Source: Struthidea cinerea (Eukaryota > Chordata > Aves > Passeriformes > Corcoracidae). From it: 64,000 nt of DNA. Position numbers and translations under genes: made by a program. Below are positions 25,102 through 36,200 of this stretch, piece by piece. The stretch covers positions 376,089 through 440,088 of the forward strand of contig VZTI01000933.1 of NCBI GenBank assembly GCA_013397865.1, in the 5' to 3' direction. Numbering within the stretch: position 1 is the stretch's first letter; the number at the start of each line of letters is the position of its first letter. The notes under the pieces were generated by a model that did no database searches, was not told the DNA's origin, and was given only the letters and a program-made list of their open reading frames with translations.

Positions 25102-25489
25102 TGTTGGAGTGCACTGGGTGCTGGAAGAGAGACAGGCCCTGAGGATCAGAGAGAGGGCCTCTGTCCTGGGCCCGGAGGAGACCCTGGGAGTGCATCCAGG
25201 TCACCGGAGACGGACTGAGAGAGGATTGTGTGTTTATGGACAGACTGGGCCTATGAGAAGTGTTAATTGTAGTTTGTGGCCTTCTAGGGCATTGTTTGCC
25301 TATTACCATACTAGGTAAAATCTGTGCAATACCCCAGGTGATTGGGGGACACTGTGGTGAACATCTTCCCTGTTTATATGATGCTATATCCTGTTGGGTG
25401 CTGGTATTTAGGGAATCCTGACTGCGCAATAAACGGCTTTGCATTTTCCATCTGATGAGTGAGGTCCTTGCCCACGCGTCATTACTGCA
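25102..25489 (+). mobile_element. Solo LTR, copy 3 (ERVK-like), plus strand
   Basis: This 388-bp element runs from TGTTGGAGTGCACTGGG to ATTACTGCA. GTGGGC occurs immediately upstream (25096-25101) and again at 25493-25498. Between the LTR's final CA and the second GTGGGC there are three extra A residues, an unusual junction. AATAAA lies at 25428-25433. It is in the same orientation as copy 2, but each has its own matching flanks, so the two are separate insertions rather than the ends of one provirus. Both strands contain open frames of over 70 codons. These are parts of the LTR and not viral structural genes. Confidence 0.85.
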
Positions 25490-25498
25490 AAAGTGGGC

Positions 25499-28200
25499 CT
25501 CTGTATGAAGCACCTTTTCTATCAGCTCCCTTTTCTTGCAGGCCTTCCTGTGAAGGTATTCTTGTAGCACGGATCCAAACAGATCTTTTACATGTACAAA
25601 ATCTCAGGTACCCATTTTAGATGTCAACAGCAAGAGATGAAGACTGTCATAGCTACATGAAAATACAGAAAAAGGAATAAAACATTTACATGCAACAAGA
25701 AGAGTCAAGGATCTTCAGGAAATGCATCTCATGTGAAAGTTACAGCGTCATCATCCTTTGTGGGTGATAGTCATACTCAGTTATGTTGCTTTTTGGAACA
25801 GCTGTTTTGATGTGTGCCATGTAACAATTCTCTTTATATTTCTTTGACTTTTGTTTCCTGGCCATATACTGTACATGTGTACCATACTGTGAAACAAAGC
25901 TCTCAATCCTTGAAAAGAAATTTCCTTTTCTTTCAGTTCTGCTTGTGGGAATGGAAGATTTATATGCATTGAACATTGTCTGAACAGCCACTGAGTAAAA
26001 TTCACCAAGTGGCACTACTATGTAAAACCTCTTAGTATTCTATTCAGTTGGCTTGCCCATATCTGAAGAAAATGAAGGGACAAATAAAAAGCAAAAACTT
26101 TAGCTGGAGCCTCCATCTAAATACTGATTTTGTCTAGAAAAACAATTTTCTGAATCATCACTTTCAAACAGAGATGCAGCCATGAGGCAGGGGCACAAAC
26201 AGTTGGTTTAAATAGTCTCTAATTCCCTGCGTAAACCAGAAACCAATTAGAAATATTACAATAATTAAAGCCTTAAAAAGCACCAAAACCATTTGTTGCT
26301 CTACATACTTTTTCATTATAAATGCTGTCCCTTAGCAATTCTCTAGGACAAAACCTGTGCCTCTGTAGTTTAGTGAAAAACTATTAGGAATATGTGAAAT
26401 GAGTATGGAAAGTTACAGGTGTCCAGGCTACCCATTCCCTTGGTATCCCTGCGGGGCCCAGGCTCTCTGCCTCTCCACTGATGTTTTCCTCTGCACACTC
26501 ATATATAAAATCAAGCAGAACTTGGGTCTAAAGTACCTTTATTAGTGTTAAATTGGATTATTTAAACTCTTAGCCTAACATGCTTAATTTGGCATTTGTG
26601 TTTTCCTAAGAGCACAGGTTTGGTTTAATTTGTTTCATTTCCTCCTGTACCCAGCTGTCTGTAATTTTACTATCAATTTCTATACTTTTATGGTGACTTA
26701 GATAAATATTGCTAAATTATGGAGATTTCATAAAAGCCAAGCAGGTAATGCCATTAACCTCAGCCAGTCAAAAATAATCCTATTAAATTTCCAGTCAAAT
26801 TGCCTCGTAATGAATGTGCAGTGAAACTCACAGAAATTAACCATTTCAGTGCAGATTTGTAAACCACCAAAAAGCTGAATATTTTTCTTCATCCATTGCC
26901 ATAACAGCCTGTCTCCACAGAGGTGTCAGCAGCCAGTGGATGGTGATACAGGGATCTTCTGGTCTGAAGGCCACACTGGTGGTTTCTAACACCAGAACCC
27001 GTGTAAATACACAGTCACATTTGCACTGCTTGTCTCTGGCCACAGGAATGGCTTTTCCAAAAGCCTTGAAGGCCAATGAAATACTAATTTTTTTCAGCTC
27101 TTTTATTAGCCTCAATGGACAAATGTTTTCCTACATTTTGCATCTTTTCCATTCTGAAAAATGCAAGATTTTGATCAAGATACACCTGCTCTCCTCAAGA
27201 CTCTATAAAACTATTGGATTAGGAAATTGAATCAGCACAAAGAATTTCCACGGGGAGATTTCTATTAGTAGCTTTGCATTTTTATTAAAGCAGGATAACT
27301 CTTAAAGCCTCAGAGATATTGACGAGCTGAAGGGCTGAAGGAGAAGTTGGTTGGCAATTTGGCTTTGCAGGGGTTTTCTCGTGGCTGAGCTCTGGCTGAT
27401 TAATCCTGGATCATGGGAGCTGCATTGCATGATGGCCGATCCAACTGGTGCCTGTCAGAGTCTCCGAATGATACAATCCCCTACAATCTGGCAAATTTTG
27501 TTTCTTTAGGTCTCTCTTAGGGCTTAACACCGCTTAGCATAATTGGGAAGAAACACTGCTGATGTTCATAATGGGCAATTGTCCCTCCAAAGCCCCCAAG
27601 GCCCTGGATGACAGCTCAATGCATCAAATGACCTTCATCTTGGATGAAAAATGTGAAATAATTAGCCTGAAGAGCAGCATGTCTGAAAAAAACGTTCCAA
27701 ATGCTCCAAATTCCCAAACCTGGCAACTACTGCCTCCTTTTACCAGGAGACCACTCCTGGGTAGTGCACAATTCATGTCTGTGAAAAGCTTTTGGATCTG
27801 GGCCTGGGCCTCAGAGTGGGCTTTGCACATCCTTCCCCCTTTCCCAGTGAACTCTCCACTCCTCCTCCCCCCAGGGCGCTCTCCTGCAGGAGCAGCTGAT
27901 AAGGAGCAGGTGACAGGTTCAGATTCCAGGCAGATGTTCCTGCTCTCTTCAGACTTTTTTCACCCTGTTCCTAGCGAGGAGCAGCTCAGCCCTGAGCTTT
28001 AGCAGCACTGTCTACATCTCCAACACCTCTGAAAAAAGCCAGGAGAGGGGAAAATACCTGGAAAAATAAATACATTGGGAAAGGGAGTTAAGAGAACTGC
28101 CAACAAGAAAATAAATGTACAAGGGAGGAGATGGAGAAAGAGGACTGAAAGCATGAGAGAGGATAAAAACAGATATAAAGAATAAAAAAAAATAGAGGAG
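25499..28200. other. No gene seen; possible conserved-type stretch at 26.5-26.85 kb
   Basis: The largest frame is 146 codons (27562-28002, plus) and is unrecognised. Bases 26520-26860 are A/T-rich and lack simple repeats, with TTAATTTGG- and AATTATGG-like motifs. Such texture is seen in vertebrate conserved non-coding elements, but it is not proof of one. Confidence 0.45.
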
Positions 28201-28372
28201 GAAAAAATCCCAAACCAAACAAATGAAAACAAACAAAACCCCCCCAAAAACCTCCACAAAAAAAACAAAACAAACAAAAAACCCAAAAAAACAAACCAAA
28301 CCAAAAAACACCAAAAAAAACCAAACAAAAAACCCCCAAACCAAGACAAACAAAAAAACCCCAACAAATAAA
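28201..28372. repeat. A/C-only low-complexity block (AAAC-type)
   Basis: About 170 bases consist almost solely of A-runs separated by C-runs of up to seven. The reverse strand is G/T-only with several runs of three or more G. This composition removes stop codons on the minus strand and produces the window's longest open frame (238 codons, 28088-28804), rich in F, W, G and L, which is not a real gene. Confidence 0.9.
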
Positions 28373-31300
28373 TGGAAACACATGCTGTTGAGGGGTATGA
28401 GTTACCCAGGAATTTTTTATCACACTACTAAGGGAATTCAGCAGAGAAAAAAACATGGGAAATACAGATTCAGGACTTTCTCCTCCCCTGAGCTGTTTAT
28501 GACACAGATAATCAATGCCCAGATTGTTTCTTACAATCTTTTCTAGAAAATACATTTTTATTTTGCTTGAATTATACCTCCATTTAACATATCTTCTATT
28601 ATTATTCTTGTGGTAAGTACTGTTGAAGACACTGCTGTGCTCTCCTTGAGTGAGATTTTTGTCTCTCTCTGATTCCTGTTCAATATGCCAAACTGTAGCT
28701 GCTATTACTAGTGGAGAAATGTGGCTTTTGGATAACTGTTGGAAGTAGAGCAGCAAAATCTGCCTGACAGCTGTGCCTGCAGAATGAACACACAAGGCCT
28801 CCAAAACATCTCTCTGGGATGGGAGCTACGAGGAAGAGAGCATAGTTCCAGTCTATTTAAGTAGACAAGGATAGTACTTTCAAGGTACAATGCTATCCAT
28901 TTAAAGTATCCCCACCAGCCTATTAAATAAATCCTTTCTTTCAGTACGCAGGGCAAAATGTACAAAACTCCACAAAACTCTTTTCACAACCTACAAATCA
29001 TGTGCAATATCTCTGCATTCTACAGCTTCCACAGTGCCCACAATGTTATTGGAGCCCAGCCCCTGAGTAACCATTAACCAGCATCCACCTTGTCTTTCAC
29101 CACGGCTGGAAAAAAACCCACTCAATTAAATTCAGAATTTATTTTATCCGTAGAGAAATGAGCAGCCCCAAGAAATGTCATGGTTTCCAGAAATCTTCAC
29201 GTACTTAACGTATGCAGCTCTTCAGTTTCTTGAGGGCTACATAAACACCACCGAATTGATGAGCCTCTGCAACTTTTGTTCATAACATGAAAGATGATGG
29301 AGAGGAGACACAAACAACCTCTCAAATTGCTAAATGGTCAGCTGGCAAAAATCCTCACCTTCTCACTGCCTTCTGATTTTCATAAAAGTTCAGAATCTTA
29401 TCTTTGGGTTTACTTGAAGAAAGACAGAAGCATTCTGGTTTAATTCTTTTTCTGCTTCAGTTAATTTAGCCTTAACAAACTTATTGGCCACTGCATTCCT
29501 CATTGCGTACAGAGAATATGTGTACTTACTCCTCCCAGATTTATGACTATTTCGAAACTCACAAATTGAAACAGGAAGGCAAAACCTGTCTGTTACCGGT
29601 CTAATGCCATAGGAACTGTCAGTGACTTAATTAAACCTTAGTTCTGATACAGCTCTGAAAAAGCATCAGGGCCTGGTTTCTCACAGGAGCTCTCTGCAGC
29701 TGAGAGCTGACTCGGGGAAGTGCTCAGCACCAGAAAGGGACAGCCTAGCACTGTCTTCAGTGGAGCTGGTCTGAGCTCAGGTATTGCCTGCTGTATGTGC
29801 TGCTGGTTTTGCTTTCACTACAGCTTCCAAGGTCCCTGCCTGACTTGAGGCTTCCCCTTGCTCCAAGGCCCAAGCAAACCTCCAGGCACACGTGCCTAAT
29901 CTAAAGAGACAAGCTTGGGAAGGATTGCTACTACACACTTGAAAATACAAGGCAGGGGAAAGTAAATCTGCTGTTTAAGGTATTATTTGACTCCTAGTTC
30001 TACCTGAGGTGATATATGAAGTCTAGGGCAGAGGAGAGAGATGAACCTTAACCTTCCATTCGAGTGCATTTAACCATAAAGCTGTCATTTGTCATGGCAT
30101 GTATGATGAAAGCACAAATACAACTGCTTTCCACATTGTTCCTCGTAGAGGATTTTACAGCCACGACACGGCACAGGAATCAACAGGCTTGATTTAGTTC
30201 CCTACATCTGCTGTACAGCCAGCCCTGAAGGCTGACATGCCTCTTCTGAGACCTCATAAAAATGCACGTGTTTGTGTTTGGAAAGCTTTGTGGTGGGAGG
30301 ATGCCAGGGCCACTGAGATACAGATCTTTAAACAGCTTTCTGAGAGCTGCTCCTGCAAAGTCTTTCTTTGCAGTATTCAAAACCTCTCTTAAGAAGAGAG
30401 CATCAACATTGGCTGAAATTAAGAAATGAAATTAAAGCATGTGGAGTAGTAAAAAAGGAAAACCCCAAAACAAAACAGATGCCCCAGAAGGGAGCTGTGC
30501 CTCTAAGCTCTGTGAGTTTTAGACAGACTGGATATAACTCATACTAAAGGTCTCAAAATACTTGATGCCTCAAAGGATTAGTAGACTTTTGTCAGTAACT
30601 ATGTCACAATTCCTGTAACACCTACAACCTTCCTGCCTTTATCCCAGTGCTAATGAACTTCCTGGGGACAAGTAAACATTTTCACTCTCTTTAGTGGGCC
30701 AGTAGCTGAGTTCCTGATGCCTATCCTCACTTGTCCTCCATGTCTACTGTTTAGATGGAGGGGTGCTCCAGAGTGGGTTCCTTCAAGCAATCTGCCCATG
30801 CCGTGCAGCTGAACACTTGATTTAGTTGATCAGTAGCATCCCTCCTGGCTGGCAACTGCACTTGAGAAAGGAGGGAGCTGTGTCACCATCCTGTGCCTGG
30901 GCCAGCCTGGCCATGGGCTGGGCCATCACTGAGGGGAAGAGACCTGGTGGCTGAGGAGCATGGCCAGGAGAAATCAGGTCTTGATTTAGCAGCTCTGGAA
31001 GGGTTTGCTTTTTTTTTATTTTCTAGAGCATAGATAGGAATGAGGAGCACTGTATTAAAATGTTAGAACTTTCTAAGAAACCATAATTAAAGGAGCAAAC
31101 ATCAGTCTGCTCTTCCCTTTAGACTGGTACCACACGGTCATTTTGGATTTTATTCTGCTGGTCTCTTTTGCTCTAGTGCCCTTCCCTCTTTTAAATCCAA
31201 CAGTCTTTTCTTTCAGATGCTGTAGTTTAACACCTTACCACTTCACATTATGTGGTATTCAAAGCTTTTTACATTATCTTATTGTAACTCCAGAAAAGGC

Positions 31301-33245
31301 AAGTTATTCAGCATGTCAAAGGAAATAGCTTCCATCCACTACTGGGGCTGAAGGCAAAGGTTTGTAATCTGTCCTCAACTTTATTAAAAAACATAAGGCA
31401 TCAGCCTTCACGTAGCTCAAATACATTTCCTTACGTGGTGACAAACCATGTCTGATACCGTGGAATGAACTTGATATGAATTTCTATTCAGTGCACTCAG
31501 CCTCCTGAATGCTATTTAATTCTCCAGTGCTGTGTGATTGAACACACTGATCATGGGAACAGAATGCTTGCTCAGCCTTGCACTGCTTTGCTTTGCTCTC
31601 TCTTGGGGGGTTTTGTCGTGATGTTTTTCCCTTCCCGTGCCTGAGGATTGAACATTATCTTCCACGGCCAAGAAGAATTTAACTCTCAGACCTGCCTTTG
31701 GTCCCAGGATTGCACAGCCCTGCCTTGGCAATAGCTCAGCAAACGTCCCAGCAGCTACCCCAAGCTCTCTTTATACATAAGTAGAGGTGTAGAAAAACTA
31801 GAAGCCTTAATGCATCTGAAATGTCTGGTTTGGACTGTTCCCGGGGGCCTTCTGTGGCAGTGGCATGAGGGCTTCAGTGTCGCTGCTTAGTCCAGGGTCT
31901 CAGTGACACCCATGACTTGGTGACATCCACGTTCCATCTCTTGGCTCTCAGGGGTATATGACTTGCTACTCTTGATAGCACTAGGGTTTTGATATGAAGT
32001 GTTTAGGGCCAGAGACTTGGGACACGTGCCTCAAGATTTAGAGCAGATATTAAAAAATGAAGGAAACCAAATGATTTTATGTGATTGGGGCAGAAACAGG
32101 AGAAGTATGGAGGTTAATAAAGGAAAGAGGTTTTTTGTTCAATCACAAGGCTCTTATTTCTCAAGTGAATCCAAGCTATCAGCTTTTCTATAGCAAATCT
32201 CCAACTATGTACGTTTATTACCTGTGCCTGGCAGGTTTGGTTTTTTTTGGTTGCAGCCGGCCTAGAGGAATGTGGGACATGGACAATTTGCAGGGTATCA
32301 GTGCCCGTGTCTCTTTCAGGTGCTGGGATTGGAGAATTGTTTTATGCTACAGAGGATAGAATTTCTGCATTCCCTGCCATGTCTTGTGCAGATTAAAGGA
32401 AAGATAACCTGTCCAATCATCATTATACGCTCAAAAGCATAACTGGAAAAATCCATGCGTGTCGGCTCTGTAAGTCTCAAGGAGATCTGCAGAGGAAACA
32501 AATGACCCACAGTAAAAACGGGTAATACTTCACAAAATTGGTACCTGGGAGCCATGTGGCTAAACCAGCAGTAAAAATGACCCATTCTTTTCAACATGAA
32601 ATTAGTTCTCCGTGGAAGTATAGAAAAGAGATTTTTATGCTGTTTTACCACCTGCTCCTCATCCCTGGGATCTGTGTATTCAGTTTTGATTTATGAGGGA
32701 AAGTGGGGGGAATCAGATGAATTTTAACTGGCATATATCAAGACCATAGTGGTTTGGGGGTTTTTTTATCTCCCAGGACATATATTTTTTAATCTATTTT
32801 TGTAAAATAGCACAATTTTTACTTCTTGTAAAGCCAGAGAATTTTTGGTTACTTCTCTTGCAACGTTTTATGACTGCTCCTCTGTCAAACATCACTTTTG
32901 CTAAAGAGTAAAAGCAAGTTATTTGATAGACGGTGGGACTTGCCAGCAGATAATTTGATCATAGATCAGCTCAACTGTTACAATAATTTCTTTCTTATTT
33001 ATGTTAATAACTTGCATGAATGTGTACAACTGTGCCCATGGGTGTATTTAATACTCTCAAAAAATGTTAATTTAACTGCTCTGGCATCAGACATGCTGGG
33101 CAGCAGTGGAGTAATTTTGCCATTTCTCTTCAATATGGCTGAAGCCATTATAAGGTCATTAAAAAATAGAAATAATATTTTGGCAGGTTTTTTAAAAAAA
33201 AAACGAAAATAAATAGTCTCACCCTTATGGAAAGTGAGGAGCCTC
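28373..33245. other. No gene seen
   Basis: Open frames stay at or below 111 codons. No repeat family, tRNA or known small RNA was recognised. A 7-bp inverted repeat (CTCTCTT/AAGAGAG) lies near 30382-30400. G- and T-runs near 32230-32260 and 32750-32800 are simple sequence. Confidence 0.5.
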
Positions 33246-33295
33246 AGTGTGCAATTTGCCCTCAAAACTTAACTGAGGTCAATGAATTGCACACT
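33246..33295. repeat. Two-stem hairpin, 11-bp outer and 5-bp inner stem
   Basis: AGTGTGCAATT (33246-33256) is exactly complementary to AATTGCACACT (33285-33295). Within the loop, CCTCA (33260-33264) pairs with TGAGG (33274-33278). The 50-nt structure with a small internal loop is miRNA-precursor-like in layout, though the outer stem ends abruptly and the full length is short for a precursor. Confidence 0.7.
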
Positions 33296-36200
33296 TCAGT
33301 CACTGTGGAGCAATAACATCAAAGTCTATTTGTCAGTGCCCCCCAGGAGGAAAAAGTAGGAGTGTTTTGGAGTCAAAGTGTTGCAGAAGGGATCCAAACT
33401 CTCCATATGGAGGAAAAAAAAGTGCAGTTATGTGTACTGTGAGTATATTTTGCTGTTTAGAGCTGAGAAATTACCTGTACAGTTTTCAGAGAGAGTCTTT
33501 TCTGGACCCAAACTGCTGCATAAGAGGGATAAAAATGGAGATGAAAAAGGCAAAAGAAATAGAAAACCCTGTTTCTGTGGATGTAATTAGATTAGTTGAC
33601 ATCGAGTTTAATGACTGATATTTTTAGGCAATCTGGGGAATTTGGATATAATTGACATAAGGACTCAATCAGTGGTAAACACCGCTGGTCTTTGGAGATA
33701 AAAAAGGTGCAGGTTCTTTACAGAAAACTTTGTGAAAAAATACTATTGAAAATTCTGCTGAAATATTTTATCTCTTCTACAACTTTTGTTGTAAAGACTT
33801 TTTGTTATAAACTCTCTGTTTATTACTAAACCTTTCCTGTACTGTGGTCTTAATTTAAAGCTTATCTTTTCAATTTTCAACTCAAACTGTATGTCAGGGG
33901 TAATTATAATTTTTGAGGTCTTGTGAATAGAGATGTCTAATGAATTGGAAAAACAGAGTCTTTATAAAGACTTAGTTTTAAATACAAAATCACTGTGTGT
34001 TTTCCCAACCCCCCCCAATTTTTCTCACAGTAATGATGTTTTTAATGTTTCTCATTCTAAACATCCTGATGGGTAGAAAATACTCTCCCAATCAAGAAGT
34101 CAGGAAAATGAGAGTGAAAAAATGAAGAGCTCCTGCCCTGGAGATGCCTCTGTAGATACTAAAAATACAGCAGTCCTCTGGGGTATTTTGTGACTAATAC
34201 CTGCTTTTGAACCTTCTTATTGAAAGTCCTGTCTAACTCCAAACTAAATTTGATTTGAAGCCATAACAAAGAAAGTATTTTTAAGAAATGTTGTTTTTCG
34301 TTCCATCTTTCCATATCAAGAAAATGTGGACTGCATGACAGAAATGGAAGTCCAGGGTGGAGAATATATAAAGTTTATAGAAGTGTCTTTTCTGGAGAAT
34401 AGTGCCTCTTGAGTTACTCTTTATTTTTGTTTGTGAAAACTGTGATATAGACACAGTATTTAAACAAGCACCTTTGCTGGAGAGTATTATATCACAGGTT
34501 TTTGTCTTTAAAATGAGAAAAGCTTTAAAATGATCCAATTTCAAAATTCTATCTTTGAACAGGCTTAGAATTCTAGTTTTCCCTAGTGTTCCCTCTTTTT
34601 ACTTTTCTTTTTAATATATGTGGCACCTATATGTCAGAATAACATAGAATATGTAATTCTTTCAAACACTCTACAGTAAATTTATGACATTTTTCACATT
34701 AATCATAAATCAAAATCATTATGGACACTGACCTTTGCACTGTTCCTCATATACACCTGGGGTTACTGTTACTTAATTACTGTAGGGAGAGACATTTTAC
34801 TTGAAAAATGGCTAAATACAAGAGCATTAAACTATACTAAAAATAATGAATTCTATTTAGCCTGTTTGTTTAGACAGCTATGCTTCTGAGTGGTTTCTTA
34901 GCATGGGTAGGAGGCTTCCCCAGGCTTGAGTTACTGCCCAAGAGGTGTGGATTTTGATCCACAGTCCTGGATGTGCTCCAAACGGTACTGTTTGATCAGA
35001 GGAACGAGATATTATTTGTAAGGGAGGGCTGAGTGTGGAGACGTTTCAGGGTGAATGAAACATACTCATCTATTTCAGGGGTGTGTAGTTCCTGAGGAAC
35101 ATCTGAAAGAAAAAAAATGAGTTTATACATTGAAACAGAGCAATTTGGATTTTCACAGTTATAGCTAAGGACTCTTTCTTAGTCTTTGAACAAGCAGTTG
35201 GGTTTAGTCCTGACACAGCCCTGGCTGTTGGCTTGCAAAGGTCTTGTCCTTGGGGAGATCATTCCACTCTTCAGCATTTCTTCCAGCCGGTTCCGGTGCC
35301 ACAGTCCCTGCGGTTCATCTGGGTTTCTGCTTTTCCAGAGCACCCAATGTCCACTTTTTCCTGTGTCCTGGTTTTCTGGCTTCAGAAACAGGGCAATTCA
35401 TGCAGCGGGTGCCCTTGGTGTGACCTGGAGATTCTTGTTCACACGAACCCCTGTTCCCGCTTCCTCAGGCTGGCACGGAATTAGCTAAATAATACCAAAG
35501 TCCCACAGATTCATTGCAGGACCTAATTCAAGTCTAATTTACTCCTTTATTGATCTGTATTTGGTGTAGTTATCTTTAAAAGTCAGGTCCCTATTTTGGA
35601 TATAAAAACCTCATCCTTCATAGTTTTTCTGTCTTTGCCCCTGCTTCTTTATCACCATTTATCTTTATCAGTTTCTGTGGCATTATGTCCAGAACAGTGC
35701 ACAGCACAGAGGAACGAATCCAGTCTGTGATGAGCGAGTGAATTCCATCACGCATGGATGCAAAAATCCACAAAATCATTTCTTCCCTCTCGGCATTTCT
35801 CACTTTTAATGCTATATTTTTTAAGATATTGCATTAAATCTTTATTCTAGCTTTCAGAAACATAGTGTTTTCTCTATTTTTTCTCTTTTTTTCTTACAAA
35901 AAACAGTGCACAAGATCCATACGTATGAGAGGAACGGTACTGCACACAGAGGGAGTTATCATTCTAAAAGCAGGATGTCTGTCTGCTCTGTCCAATTACC
36001 ATTAACATTATGCTGCTTTAAGTGCTAATGAATGAGAAATGAAATTTCTAATTGTGATGAGACTTTCTATAAGAAGACAGGTAAATAGTGAATATTGAAG
36101 GAAACTACAACTGAGAGGTGACGTTACATTGCACCTCAAGTCTCCTAAAGGGACTGCTTACTATTATTATTGGGCATGTTTTTAGTCATCATCATTTATC

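Noticed and set aside
18389..25489. LTR copies 2 and 3 as the two ends of one provirus (6.3 kb between them, same orientation)
   Set aside because: Each LTR has its own matching flanks (GGTGG; GTGGGC). There is no primer-binding site after copy 2, no polypurine tract before copy 3, and no gag or pol similarity between them.
28088..28804. 238-codon minus-strand frame
   Set aside because: It reads through the A/C low-complexity block, and its F/W/G/L-rich translation is a composition artefact.
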